A stretch of 17,617 nucleotides of DNA from Alphaproteobacteria bacterium (lineage in GTDB: Bacteria > Pseudomonadota > Alphaproteobacteria > Bin95): NCBI GenBank assembly GCA_022822125.1, contig JAJECF010000080.1, positions 1 through 17,617 on the forward strand, given 5' to 3'. The position numbers were made by a program, and so were the translations under genes. This document shows, in pieces, positions 1 to 7,445 of this stretch. The notes beneath the pieces were generated by a model. The model was not told where the DNA came from. It was given only the letters and a program-made list of their open reading frames with translations, and did not search any database. How positions within the stretch are numbered: the first letter of the stretch is position 1; each line of letters begins with the position of its first letter.

Positions 1-444
1 CGTGCCGATGAAGTCCGGCACCGTGTAGCAGCCGAACTTGCGCAGATAGGGCGCCATCAGCGCGTTGACCAGCACATAGCCGCCGGTCCAGCCGATGACG
101 AAGCCGAGATAGGGATAGCCGCCGAAATAGATGCCGCCGGCGAGCGCCACGAAGGACGCGCCGGACATCCAGTCCGCCGCCGTCGCCATGCCGTTATAGA
201 GCGACGGGACCTCCCGGCCCGCAACGTAATAGGCATCCACCTGCATGGTGCGCGACAGCCAGCCTATGGTGGCGTAGATCGCGAGCGTGAAGAGCAGGAA
301 CAGCACGCCGATGGTGCGCGCGCCGACGCCGAACTGCTCGATGATGGCCATGAGGGCGAAGAAGGCAAGGAAGCCCAGCGTATAAAGGCCGTAAACCTTG
401 CCGAGTCTGTCGACGAACCTCGTGCCTTGCGCTTGTGTGTTCAT
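1..444 (-). CDS. Sodium:solute symporter large subunit (VC_2705/ActP-like), partial
   Basis: This is the N-terminal 148 residues of an SLC5-type sodium:solute symporter; the rest lies beyond the left edge. It would import a small organic acid with sodium across the inner membrane. The sequence shows two hydrophobic segments in the first 65 residues (around GFLAFFALMAII and GVLFLLFTLAIYATIGW). These are followed by the family's YYVAGREVPSLYNGMATAADW stretch and the conserved WMSGASFVALAGGIYF segment. The ATG at 444 is preceded by GGGAG and lies 12 bp after the stop of the DUF4212 gene. A DUF4212 small subunit directly upstream is typical of the VC_2705 branch and marks this as the large subunit of a two-part transporter. 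The substrate (acetate, lactate, pyruvate or another acid) cannot be told from this fragment. Confidence 0.9.
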   Translation of the reverse strand, partial: MNTQAQGTRFVDRLGKVYGLYTLGFLAFFALMAIIEQFGVGARTIGVLFLLFTLAIYATIGWLSRTMQVDAYYVAGREVPSLYNGMATAADWMSGASFVALAGGIYFGGYPYLGFVIGWTGGYVLVNALMAPYLRKFGCYTVPDFIGT

Positions 445-456
445 TGAGCCGCTCCC

Positions 457-720
457 TTATTCTTCGGCCACCCCGTGCTCTTCATCGATATTGTCCTGCA
501 GCAGGTTGTGGACAACGATCAACAGCACGAAGATGATCAGCGAGCCTTGCACGATGAAGTAGTAGCCGAGCGGGAATCCGAGGAAGGACGCCCCGTTGAG
601 GCCCTTGGCGAACCACGGCACCACGAACCCGAACAGGAACCAGATCGCCAGGACCACGTAGGTTAGGGTGGAGGTTTTCCTCCAGTGGGATTGCCGGGTT
701 TCGGAAGTTACTTCCGCCAT
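457..720 (-). CDS. DUF4212 sodium/substrate symporter small subunit
   Basis: An 87-residue inner-membrane protein that is the usual partner of VC_2705-type sodium:solute symporters. After a polar N-terminus with WRKTSTL it has two hydrophobic segments, about residues 23-40 (VVLAIWFLFGFVVPWF) and 50-72 (FPLGYYFIVQGSLIIFVLLI). It ends in an acidic tail, DNIDEEHGVAEE. The ATG at 720 follows a strong GGGGAGAGA ribosome site on the minus strand; the same frame stays open upstream to 1338, but that part is antisense to another gene. The symporter starts 12 bp after its stop, so the two are surely one operon. A likely promoter lies at 826-854 (minus). Its exact contribution to transport is not known from the sequence. 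Confidence 0.93.
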   Translation of the reverse strand: MAEVTSETRQSHWRKTSTLTYVVLAIWFLFGFVVPWFAKGLNGASFLGFPLGYYFIVQGSLIIFVLLIVVHNLLQDNIDEEHGVAEE

Positions 721-816
721 GCGTCTCTCTCCCCTTCTGTTGTTCGGGCGTGGGCGTCCCCAGCCTTGTTCTTCCGGTATTCCGCATTGCCGCGGGGTCG
801 GGGATACCGCACTGAA

Positions 817-844
817 CCAGAATCGCCTATAATCGAGATTCTGG
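817..844. promoter_or_regulatory. Inverted repeat over divergent -10 boxes, possible operator
   Basis: The arms CCAGAATC (817-824) and GATTCTGG (837-844) are perfect reverse complements, separated by 12 bp. The spacer holds TATAAT (828-833) on the plus strand and TATAGG on the minus strand. A dimeric regulator bound here would cover both divergent promoters. The plus-strand TATAAT has no recognisable -35 box at 16-18 bp, which suggests a weak or activator-dependent promoter for the gene at 871. No regulator gene lies next to it in the window. Confidence 0.45.
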
Positions 845-854
845 CCTGTGTGAA
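826..854 (-). promoter_or_regulatory. Probable sigma-70 type promoter of the symporter operon
   Basis: Read on the minus strand there is TTCACA (854-849), a 17-bp spacer and TATAGG (831-826). These match the housekeeping hexamers at five and four of six positions. It lies about 105 bp upstream of the DUF4212 start. The -10 box sits inside an inverted repeat at 817-844. This is a visual match only. Confidence 0.45.
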
Positions 855-870
855 CCCGAAAAAAGCGAAG

Positions 871-1539
871 ATGTTGCGGAAAAGTCTTCCCGGCGTCGCG
901 GCATTTGTGGAACGATTCCGCCCGCGTTTCGAGCGCCACAGGCTGGACACGCCGGAGCGTCTGGCGGCCTTTCTGCGCACGCGCTCCTCCTATGTCGCGC
1001 AAACTTCGCTCTACGGCTATCTGAAGACGCGCATGGGCACGAGCTACCGGCTTTATTTCGAGGACGACGCCTTTTCCGCCTCGATCCGCATGGCGGCGGA
1101 GAAGCTGTTTCTGTCCTGTCTGGCGGATCTGACGGTGTTCGCGGCGGCGCTTTGCGTGCGGGACAGGGCGCTGACGCCGGAGGGCGCGGCGGCGCTGGCG
1201 GCGCGCTGTTTCCGGCAGGCGGCGGCGGAGGGCCTGGCGGAGGCGGGCGCCGCCCCGCCGCCGGCGGAGGCGCTCGCGCGCTTCGAGCAGCGCGTGCGGG
1301 CGGCGGACTGGGCGGCGGCGGCCGCGGACGGCCGCCACGCCTTCGCCGGCAGCGAGGCGGACCTGGTGCGCTTCGCCCCGGTGGTCGACGAATACAAGGA
1401 GCTCGACCGCGAGATCGTCACGAACTCGATCCGCTTCCGCTGGCGCGACGCCCGCGACCAGCTCCGCCGCCGCCTCGACGCCCCGGCCCTGGCGGAGGCG
1501 ACGCGCGGGGCGGCGGGCGCCCCCCCTTCGTCACCCTGA
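871..1539 (+). CDS. Hypothetical helical protein
   Basis: I do not recognise a named family. The frame encodes 222 residues from ATG 871; GTG 850 would add seven residues (VNPKKAK) and cannot be excluded, because neither start has a strong ribosome site. Codon use is heavily G/C in third positions, as in neighbouring genes, so the frame is real. The N-terminal half is well structured and rich in aromatic and basic residues (LPGVAAFVERFRPRFERHR, then SSYVAQTSLYGYLKTRMGTSYRLYFED). The middle is alanine-rich and helical, and the C-terminal part carries FAPVVDEYKELDREIVTNSIRF. There is no signal peptide, membrane span or catalytic motif that I can identify. It diverges from the symporter operon and shares its control region. 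The last residues and the stop codon lie at the edge of a dispersed repeat beginning at 1531, so the C-terminus may have been altered by that insertion. Confidence 0.75.
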   Translation: MLRKSLPGVAAFVERFRPRFERHRLDTPERLAAFLRTRSSYVAQTSLYGYLKTRMGTSYRLYFEDDAFSASIRMAAEKLFLSCLADLTVFAAALCVRDRALTPEGAAALAARCFRQAAAEGLAEAGAAPPPAEALARFEQRVRAADWAAAAADGRHAFAGSEADLVRFAPVVDEYKELDREIVTNSIRFRWRDARDQLRRRLDAPALAEATRGAAGAPPSSP

Positions 1540-1612
1540 GCAGCGGCTGCGCCGCCACCCCTCTTTCCTCACCCTGAGTAGCGGCTGCGTCAGCAGTCGC
1601 GTATCGAAGGAC
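1531..1612 (+). repeat. Dispersed intergenic repeat, two partial copies (CCTGAG-TAGC ... GTATCGAAGGA type)
   Basis: Two related copies lie in tandem. The first (about 1531-1554) reads TCACCCTGAGCAGCGGCTGC and is truncated. The second (1569-1612) has TCACCCTGAGTAGCGGCTGC and continues to GTATCGAAGGA. A third relative is at 1731-1767. The TGA in the first copy (1537-1539) is the stop codon of the upstream gene. The gene-free stretch 1540-1894 is otherwise explained by these repeats, an inverted copy at 1638-1661, the tandem units at 1766-1815 and the glnA terminator. Confidence 0.8.
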
Positions 1613-1637
1613 GCACCGACGCTCAGGGCGGGCTCCC

Positions 1638-1661
1638 CCTTCGGCAGGCTCAGGACAGGCT
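1638..1661 (-). repeat. Inverted copy of the CTGAGCCTGTCGAAG repeat
   Basis: On the minus strand this reads AGCCTGTCCTGAGCCTGCCG followed by AAGG, differing by one base from the tandem units at 1766-1815. Together they could pair into a long stem of about 24 bp with a loop of about 100 nt, either as a cruciform or in RNA. Confidence 0.75.
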
Positions 1662-1730
1662 GCTGATACCAGCGGTCGTTGATCGGAACCGATGGCGCGG
1701 CGCCTTCCTGCCGTAGCCCCGGTCCTTTGT

Positions 1731-1767
1731 CCTCATCCTGAGTAGCCGCGAAGCGGCGTATCGAAGG
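1731..1767 (+). repeat. Dispersed intergenic repeat, third copy
   Basis: This copy starts CCTCATCCTGAGTAGCCGCG and ends GCGTATCGAAGGA. It shares both ends with the copy at 1569-1612 but has a different middle (CGAAGCGG in place of a GTCAGCAGTC-like core). It abuts the tandem units at 1766. Confidence 0.8.
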
Positions 1768-1815
1768 AGCCTGTCCTGAGCCTGTCGAAGGAGCCTGTCC
1801 TGAGCCTGTCGAAGG
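1766..1815 (+). repeat. Tandem repeat, two identical 24-bp units
   Basis: The 24-bp unit begins GGAGCCTGTCCTGAGCCTGT and ends CGAA. It occurs exactly twice (1766-1789 and 1790-1813), followed by GG of a third start. The core CTGAGCCTGTCGAAG is a dispersed repeat common in alphaproteobacterial genomes. Identical copies suggest recent duplication or gene conversion. Confidence 0.85.
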
Positions 1816-1843
1816 GAACGGCCGTCTTCCGTGCCCGAAAGCG

Positions 1844-1871
1844 GCGAAGCCCCGCCGGGGCGGGGCTTCGC
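1844..1871 (-). terminator. Stem-loop terminator candidate after glnA
   Basis: A perfect 11-bp GC-rich inverted repeat (GCGAAGCCCCG at 1844-1854, CGGGGCTTCGC at 1861-1871) with a 6-nt loop lies 24 bp beyond the glnA stop. No T-tract follows on the minus strand, so termination may need Rho, or the hairpin may only protect the 3' end. Confidence 0.6.
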
Positions 1872-1894
1872 GCTCGTTTCAGGCCGTTGTCCGG

Positions 1895-3316
1895 TCAGAT
1901 GCTGTAATACATCTTGAACTCGACCGGATGCGGCGTGTGCTCGAAGGCGTAAACCTCGTTCCATTTGAGGTCCATATAGCCGTCGATCAGGTCGTCGGAG
2001 AACACGTCGCCGCGGGTGAGGAAAGACCGGTCGGCGTCCAGGCTGTCGAGCGCCTCGCGGAGCGACCCGCAGACGGTCGGCACGCCCTGCAGCTCCTCCG
2101 GCGGCAGGTCGTAGAGGTTCTTGTCCATCGGCTCGCCCGGATGGATCTTGTTGACGACGCCGTCGATACCCGCCATCAGCATCGCTGCGAAGGCCAGATA
2201 CGGGTTCGCGCCCGGATCGGGGAAGCGGACCTCGACGCGCTTGCCGTTCGGGCTCGCCACATAGGGGATGCGGCAGGAGGCCGAGCGGTTGCGGCTCGAA
2301 TAGGCCAGCAGCACCGGCGCCTCGAAGCCCGGGATCAGCCGCTTGTAGGAATTGGTGAGCGGGTTGGAGAAGGCGTTGATGGCCTTGGCATGCCGGATGA
2401 TGCCGCCGATATAGTGGAGCGCGAACTCCGAGAGGTCGGCATAGCCGTGGCCGGCGAAGAGCGGCTGGCCGTCCTTCCAGACCGACTGGTGGACATGCAT
2501 GCCGGAGCCGTTGTCGCCCATCACCGGCTTCGGCATGAAGGTCGCCGTCTTGCCGTAGCTGTGCGCGACCATGTGGGTGACGTATTTATAGATCTGCATC
2601 GCGTCGGCGGAGCCGACCAGCGTGCCGAATTTCAGCCCGAGCTCATGCTGGGAAGGCGCCACCTCGTGATGGTGCTTCTCCATGTCGAGGCCCATCTCGA
2701 CCATGGTCGAGACCATCTCGGAGCGCATGTCCTGGCCGCTGTCCACGGGCGCTACGGGGAAGTAACCGCCCTTCACGTCCGGCCGGTGGCCGGGATTGCC
2801 CTCGTCGAATTCGGTCCCCGAATTGTAGGGGCCCTCCAGACTGTCGAGCATGTAGAAGGTCCGGTTCATCGACACGTCGAAGCGCACATCGTCGAACACG
2901 AAGAACTCGGCTTCCGGGCCGAAATAGGCGGTGTCGCCGATGCCGGCCTCCTGGATATAGGCCTCCGCCTTCCTGGCGACCGAACGCGGGCAGCGCTCAT
3001 AGGCCATGCCGGTGGACGGCTCATGCACGTCGCAGAACAGCACCATGGTGTTCTCCGCCATGAACGGGTCCATGACGGCCGTTGTCGGGTCCGGCATGAG
3101 GATCATGTCGGACTCGTTGATGTCCTTCCAGCCGGCGATGGACGAGCCGTCGAAGAAGAAGCCGTCCACGAAGACATCCTCGTCGATGGTCGTCTTGTAC
3201 TGGGCGGTGTGCTGCCACTTGCCGCGCGGATCGGTGAACCGCAGGTCCACATGCTGGACATCATTGTCCTGGATTGCCCTGAGCACATCCTCGGGCGTCT
3301 TGCAGTTGAGCGACAT
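1895..3316 (-). CDS. glnA: Glutamine synthetase, type I (GSI-beta)
   Basis: Makes glutamine from glutamate, ammonia and ATP in the cytoplasm; the subunits form a dodecamer. The 473-residue length is normal for GSI. Visible signatures are the beta-grasp region with DGSSIAGW (56-63), the metal-ligand motif [10 protein letters not shown] (133-142), the ATP/ammonia site [10 protein letters not shown] (269-278) and [10 protein letters not shown] (325-334). The adenylylation loop [10 protein letters not shown] contains Tyr402, so the enzyme is of the type switched off by GlnE. It starts at ATG 3316, with GGGAG about 10 bp upstream. glnB lies 56 bp upstream on the same strand, so both should be expressed from the sigma-54 promoter at 3754-3769. 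A small hairpin between the two genes (3346-3359) and a terminator candidate after the stop were noted. Confidence 0.98.
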   Translation of the reverse strand: MSLNCKTPEDVLRAIQDNDVQHVDLRFTDPRGKWQHTAQYKTTIDEDVFVDGFFFDGSSIAGWKDINESDMILMPDPTTAVMDPFMAENTMVLFCDVHEPSTGMAYERCPRSVARKAEAYIQEAGIGDTAYFGPEAEFFVFDDVRFDVSMNRTFYMLDSLEGPYNSGTEFDEGNPGHRPDVKGGYFPVAPVDSGQDMRSEMVSTMVEMGLDMEKHHHEVAPSQHELGLKFGTLVGSADAMQIYKYVTHMVAHSYGKTATFMPKPVMGDNGSGMHVHQSVWKDGQPLFAGHGYADLSEFALHYIGGIIRHAKAINAFSNPLTNSYKRLIPGFEAPVLLAYSSRNRSASCRIPYVASPNGKRVEVRFPDPGANPYLAFAAMLMAGIDGVVNKIHPGEPMDKNLYDLPPEELQGVPTVCGSLREALDSLDADRSFLTRGDVFSDDLIDGYMDLKWNEVYAFEHTPHPVEFKMYYSI

Positions 3317-3345
3317 GAGTTGGAGGCTCCCTCTCTGTTCCGGGG

Positions 3346-3359
3346 CGGCGCTCGCGCCG
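3346..3359 (-). other. Small hairpin between glnB and glnA
   Basis: CGGCG (3346-3350) pairs with CGCCG (3355-3359) around a four-base loop, in the 56-bp glnB-glnA gap. It might affect message stability or the ratio of the two products. It is short enough to be chance in GC-rich DNA. Confidence 0.25.
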
Positions 3360-3372
3360 GGGGTTCCTGTTC

Positions 3373-3857
<485 letters not shown>

Positions 3858-3893
3858 TTTCATAGCCATCCAGATTGCCTGCCGAACGGGCGG

Positions 3894-5057
3894 TCAGAGC
3901 ACGGTGCGGATGCGCTCGACCGCGCGTTCTATGTCTTCCTCGCTCGCCGCGTAGGAGAAGCGGATGAAGCCCTCGCCATGCGCGCCGAAGCTGGTGCCGG
4001 CGACGGTCGCGACGCCCGCTTCCTCCAGCATCCGGCTCTGCAGTTCGCGCGCATTCATGCCGGTCCCCTCGATATTGGGGAAGGTGTAGAACGCGCCGCC
4101 CGGATCCACGCAGCGGAAGCCCGGCAGCTGGTTGAGCGCGCGCACGATGATGCGCCGGCGCGCATCGAACGCCCGGCGCATGGTTTCCACGGCGTCCTGC
4201 GGCCCGTTCAGCGCGGCGATGCCGGCATATTGCGTGGCGGCGTTGACGCAGGAATGGCAGTTGACCGCCAGCCGCTCGACCAGCGGGAACAGCGCCTTCG
4301 GCCAGACGCTGTAGCCGAGCCGCCAGCCGGTCATCGCATAGGTCTTGCTCCAGCCGTCCAGCAGGATGGTGCGTTCACGCAGGCTCTCATAGCCCAGCAG
4401 CGACACATGCTCATTGTCCTCGTAGAGCAGGCGGCTGTAGATCTCGTCCGACATCACCGCGACATGCGGGTGGTCCTCGAGCCCGGCCACCAGCTTGTCC
4501 ATCTCCGCCTTCGGCACGACGCCGCCGGTCGGGTTGGCGGGGCTGTTGAGGATGAGCAGCCGCGTGGCGGGGCCGATCTGCGCGAGCACCTCGTCGGCCG
4601 AGAAGGCGAAGCCGTTCTCCTCATGCAGCGCCATGGCGACGGGCGTGGCGCCGGTATAGGCGATCATCGACTCGTAGATCGGGAAGCCGGGATTGGGATA
4701 GACGATCTCGGCGCCGGGCTCCCCGAACATCATGATCGCGAAGAACATGGTCGGCTTGCCGCCCGGCAGGATCATCACCAGGTCGGGGTCCACCTCCACA
4801 TTGCGGTAGCGTGCGATATCCGCCGCCACCGCCTCGCGCAGCGCCGGGATGCCATTGGCGGGGGTGTAGCCGTGATGCCCGTCGCGCAGCGCCTTCTCGG
4901 CCGCCTCGACGACATGCGGCGGCGTCTTGAAGTCCGGCTGCCCGATGCCGAGATTGATGATGTCGCGGCCTTCCGCCTGCAGCTTCGCCGCCCGCGCCAG
5001 GACCTCGAAGGCGGTCTCGGTTCCCAGTCGGCCCAGATTGTCGGCGAGGCGGAGCAT
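3894..5057 (-). CDS. PLP-dependent aminotransferase, class I/II (aspartate aminotransferase fold)
   Basis: A cytoplasmic fold-type I aminotransferase of 387 residues, normal for the AspC/PatA-like group. Expected active-site elements are all present: the N-terminal INLGIGQPDFKTPPHV (34-49), GYTPANGIPALREAV (63-77), the cofactor asparagine in NSPANPTGG (171-179), DEIY (204-207) with the PLP-binding Asp and Tyr, the Schiff-base Lys238 in SKTYAMTGWRLGY, and Arg366 in GFIRFSYA for the substrate carboxylate. Start ATG 5057 is the first methionine of the family-like MLRLADNLGRLGTETAFEV; its ribosome site is weak. It lies 182 bp upstream of glnB on the same strand, but glnB has its own promoter in the gap, so linkage to nitrogen control is only suggestive. 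The amino donor and acceptor cannot be assigned; aspartate or alanine aminotransferase activity is possible. Confidence 0.93.
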   Translation of the reverse strand: MLRLADNLGRLGTETAFEVLARAAKLQAEGRDIINLGIGQPDFKTPPHVVEAAEKALRDGHHGYTPANGIPALREAVAADIARYRNVEVDPDLVMILPGGKPTMFFAIMMFGEPGAEIVYPNPGFPIYESMIAYTGATPVAMALHEENGFAFSADEVLAQIGPATRLLILNSPANPTGGVVPKAEMDKLVAGLEDHPHVAVMSDEIYSRLLYEDNEHVSLLGYESLRERTILLDGWSKTYAMTGWRLGYSVWPKALFPLVERLAVNCHSCVNAATQYAGIAALNGPQDAVETMRRAFDARRRIIVRALNQLPGFRCVDPGGAFYTFPNIEGTGMNARELQSRMLEEAGVATVAGTSFGAHGEGFIRFSYAASEEDIERAVERIRTVL

Positions 5058-5130
5058 GGCAGCCTGTATCCTGTCTTTTTCGAAAGGCGCCGGACTATGT
5101 CCGAAAGCGAAATCCCCCGCAATGCCCCGG

Positions 5131-5168
5131 CCCCGGTCTTGACCTTCCGGGGGCGGACGGCCTAGATG
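5131..5168 (+). promoter_or_regulatory. Candidate promoter of tRNA-His with inverted repeat around the -35
   Basis: TTGACC (5139-5144), an 18-bp spacer and TAGATG (5163-5168) sit about 30 bp before the mature tRNA. The -35 box matches well and the -10 box poorly. CCCCGG (5131-5136) and CCGGGG (5147-5152) form a perfect 6-bp inverted repeat with the -35 box in the loop, which may be chance in GC-rich sequence. Confidence 0.35.
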
Positions 5169-5196
5169 GCGTCCTTCCTTGCGAGGCGTTCCGCGT

Positions 5197-5274
5197 GGTG
5201 CCCATAGCTCAGTCGGTTAGAGCGCCTGGTTGTGGTCCAGGAGGTCACCGGTTCAAATCCGGTTGGGCACCCCA
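5197..5274 (+). tRNA. tRNA-His (anticodon GTG)
   Basis: A complete cloverleaf can be drawn. The acceptor arm GTGCCCA (5198-5204) pairs with TGGGCAC (5264-5270). The anticodon stem CCTGG/CCAGG carries loop TTGTGGT, with anticodon GTG at 5232-5234. The T-arm is ACCGG-TTCAAAT-CCGGT, and CCA is encoded at 5272-5274. The extra G-1 special to tRNA-His is present at 5197 and faces discriminator C73 at 5271. The next gene starts only 24 bp downstream with no terminator between them, so the tRNA is probably cut from a longer transcript. Confidence 0.97.
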
Positions 5275-5288
5275 CCGGCCATCCGCGC

Positions 5289-5293
5289 GGAGG
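5289..5293 (+). promoter_or_regulatory. Ribosome binding site that sets the GTG start of the Nudix gene
   Basis: GGAGG lies 5 bp before GTG 5299. The only longer in-frame start (ATG 5230) is inside the tRNA-His anticodon arm, so this site identifies the true start. Confidence 0.75.
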
Positions 5294-5298
5294 CGCGG

Positions 5299-5982
5299 GT
5301 GAGCGGCAAGCGGCCGGCCAGAACGCCGATCCGCGACGCGGCAACCCTCATCATCCTCCGCCGGGAGACCGGCGAGGTGGTGATGGGCGAGCGCTCGCGT
5401 GGCCATGTCTTCTACCCGGAGCACTATGTCTTCCCCGGCGGCAGGGTGGATGCCCAGGACGGCAGCGCGCCGGCGGCCCGCGAATTGCGCCCGGAGGTCG
5501 AGCGGCGGCTGCGCAGCTCGGCGACCGCGCGACGAGCCAGGGCGCTTGCGCTGGCGGCGGTGCGCGAGACCTTCGAGGAGGCCGGGCTGATCGTGGGCGA
5601 GCCTTCTGGCGGCGCGCCGCCCGGCGGCCTGTCGGAGGACTGGCGGCAGTTCCACGAAAGCGGCTACGCCCCGGCGCTCGACAGGCTCACCTATATCCAC
5701 CGGGCCGTGACGCCGCCCGGCCGTCCGCGTCGTTTCAACGCACGCTTTTTCGTAATCGACGCCGAGCAGGTGCGGGGCGACCTGAGCGAAGGCTCGGGAG
5801 AGCTGCTGAAACTGCACTGGGTCCGGCTCGCCGATGCGCAGCGCCTCAAGCTGCGGCCGATCACGGCGCTCGTGCTGAAGGAAATCGAATCCCGCCTTGC
5901 CGAGAACCGGCTGCACGACATGAGCCGCCCGGTGCCGGTCGTGAAGACGCTCTATGGCAGGCGCGTCATGGAATGGGACTGA
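5299..5982 (+). CDS. Nudix hydrolase (NUDT7/8/19-like)
   Basis: A 227-residue Nudix-fold hydrolase, expected to cleave a nucleoside-diphosphate linkage. The motif is recognisable but split: FPGG (45-48) is followed by RETFEEAG (89-96), with the metal-binding REXXEE glutamates intact. In the standard box G-x5-E-x7-RE these are 14 residues apart; here about 41, so some 27 residues are inserted. Such an insertion is known in the NUDT19-type branch, whose members hydrolyse CoA and acyl-CoA. That would suit the malonyl-CoA decarboxylase two genes on, but the substrate is inferred. Start GTG 5299 has GGAGG 5 bp upstream. The gene overlaps nnr by 10 bp, which implies translational coupling. The frame stays open back into the tRNA, but that part is not coding. 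Confidence 0.9.
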   Translation: MSGKRPARTPIRDAATLIILRRETGEVVMGERSRGHVFYPEHYVFPGGRVDAQDGSAPAARELRPEVERRLRSSATARRARALALAAVRETFEEAGLIVGEPSGGAPPGGLSEDWRQFHESGYAPALDRLTYIHRAVTPPGRPRRFNARFFVIDAEQVRGDLSEGSGELLKLHWVRLADAQRLKLRPITALVLKEIESRLAENRLHDMSRPVPVVKTLYGRRVMEWD

Positions 5983-7445
5983 ACGAACTGGCACCTCCCG
6001 CAACGGGCTTCCGTCGGGCCCTGCTGACGGTCGAGGAGATGAACCGGGCCGACCGGCTGGCGGCGGACCGGGGGCGTCCCGGCATCGAACTGATGCGCAA
6101 TGCCGGCGCCGCCATCGCCGATGCGGTGCGCCGGCGCTGGAGCCCGCGGCCCGCGCTTGTGCTGGCGGGGCCGGGCAATAATGGCGGCGACGGCTTCATT
6201 GCGGCGGAGCGGCTGCTGGCCGCCGGCTGGCCGGTGCGCGTGGCGCTGCTGGGCCGGCGCGAGGCGCTGACGGGCGATGCGGCCGAAGCGGCGCGACTCT
6301 GGCCGGGACCGGTCGAGCCGCTCGGGGTCGAGGCGCTCGGGGACGCCCGGCTCGTCATCGACGCGCTCTTCGGCGCGGGGCTGAAACGGCCGGTCTCCGG
6401 CGCAGCGCGGGCGGTCCTGGAAGCGGCGCGCGCCCTGCCGCTGGTCGCGGTGGATCTGCCGAGCGGCATTGCGGGAGACAGCGGCGCGGTGCTGGGCCAT
6501 GCGCCCCGCGCGACGCTGACGGTCACCTTCTTCCGCAAGAAGCCGGGCCACCTGCTGCTGCCGGGACGGCTGCATTGCGGCGAGGTCGTCACCGCCGATA
6601 TCGGCATCCCCGACGCGGTGCTGGACGAGATCGGACCCGCCGCCTTCGAGAACGGCCCGGACTTGTGGACCCTGCCCGTTCCGGGGCCGGAGAGCCATAA
6701 ATACACGCGCGGCCATGCCGTCGTCTGGGGCGGGGCGGAAACCACCGGCGCGGCCCGGCTGGCGGCGCGGGGCGCGATGCGCGCGGGCGCAGGCCTCGTA
6801 ACAGTTTCGGCGCCCGGTGAAGCATGGCCGGTCTATGCCGTCTCGCTGCCCGGCGCGCTGGTCGCGCGGCGCAGCGCGCCGGAGGACTTCCGGCGCATGC
6901 TGGAGGACGGGCGCAGGAACGCGGTGCTGGTCGGCCCCGGCGCCGGCCTCGGCCCCGAGACGGCGGCGGCCGTGGACGCGGCCTGCGCGCGGCCGGGAGC
7001 GGTCGTGCTCGACGCCGATGCGCTGACCGCGATGGCCGGGCGATTGCCGAACGGCAGGGGCGACGCCGGGCTGCTCACGCCCCATGACGGCGAGTTCGCG
7101 CGCCTCTTCCCCTTCGGCGGCGACCGGCTCTCAAGAGCACGCGCGGCGGCCGCGGCGAGCGGCTGGACGGTTTTGCTCAAGGGCGCGGACAGCGTGGTCG
7201 CCGCGCCGGACGGGCGGGCCGCGATTTCGGCGCATGCGCCGCCCTGGCTGGCGACCGCCGGCAGCGGCGATGTGCTGGCCGGCATGGCGACCGGCCTGAT
7301 GGCGCAGGGCATGCCCGCCTTCGAGGCGGCGGCTGCGGCGACATGGCTGCATGGAGAGGCGGCGGCGGCGTTCGGGCCGGGCTTGATTGCGGAGGACCTG
7401 CCGGACATGTTGCCGGCCGTTCTCCGCAGGATGCACACGACATGA
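5973..7445 (+). CDS. nnr: Bifunctional NAD(P)H-hydrate epimerase / ADP-dependent NAD(P)HX dehydratase
   Basis: Repairs hydrated NADH and NADPH in the cytoplasm. The 490-residue length fits the fused bacterial form. The N-terminal YjeF_N epimerase domain (about 15-215) has the phosphate-binding AGPGNNGGDGF (65-75) and VAVDLPSGIAGDSG. The C-terminal ribokinase-like dehydratase domain (about 225-485) has SHKYTRGHAVVWGG, GPGAGLG, VVLDADAL, LLTPHDGEFARLFP, LLKGADSVVAAPDG and ATAGSGDVLAGM, with the catalytic Asp433. ATG 5973 gives a family-like N-terminus and overlaps the end of the Nudix gene; the next in-frame ATG is at 6040. Its stop overlaps the start of the decarboxylase gene as ATGA. In many proteobacteria nnr sits beside tsaE or glnB; here it is in a metabolic unit. 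Confidence 0.96.
   Translation: MGLNELAPPATGFRRALLTVEEMNRADRLAADRGRPGIELMRNAGAAIADAVRRRWSPRPALVLAGPGNNGGDGFIAAERLLAAGWPVRVALLGRREALTGDAAEAARLWPGPVEPLGVEALGDARLVIDALFGAGLKRPVSGAARAVLEAARALPLVAVDLPSGIAGDSGAVLGHAPRATLTVTFFRKKPGHLLLPGRLHCGEVVTADIGIPDAVLDEIGPAAFENGPDLWTLPVPGPESHKYTRGHAVVWGGAETTGAARLAARGAMRAGAGLVTVSAPGEAWPVYAVSLPGALVARRSAPEDFRRMLEDGRRNAVLVGPGAGLGPETAAAVDAACARPGAVVLDADALTAMAGRLPNGRGDAGLLTPHDGEFARLFPFGGDRLSRARAAAAASGWTVLLKGADSVVAAPDGRAAISAHAPPWLATAGSGDVLAGMATGLMAQGMPAFEAAAAATWLHGEAAAAFGPGLIAEDLPDMLPAVLRRMHTT

Noticed and set aside
457..1338. 293-codon minus-strand frame extending upstream of DUF4212
   Set aside because: Only the last 87 codons match the DUF4212 family, and a strong ribosome site marks ATG 720. 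The rest is antisense to the helical protein gene.
1531..1815. CRISPR array
   Set aside because: The repeats differ in length and spacing, are directly abutting or inverted, and there are no unique spacers or cas genes.
1650..1964. 104-codon minus-strand frame with repeated LRQAQDRL
   Set aside because: It is made of the tandem and dispersed DNA repeats plus the end of glnA in another frame; the peptide repeat is only a reflection of the DNA repeat.
3978..5165. 395-codon plus-strand frame opposite the aminotransferase, including a 22-codon ATG frame at its end (MSESEIPRN...)
   Set aside because: The main part is antisense to a conserved gene. The 22-codon piece has no good ribosome site and no other support.
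5232..5972. Frame continuous with nnr from inside tRNA-His through the Nudix gene
   Set aside because: Conserved Nnr sequence begins only after ATG 5973; the upstream part is an alternative frame of the Nudix gene and the tRNA.
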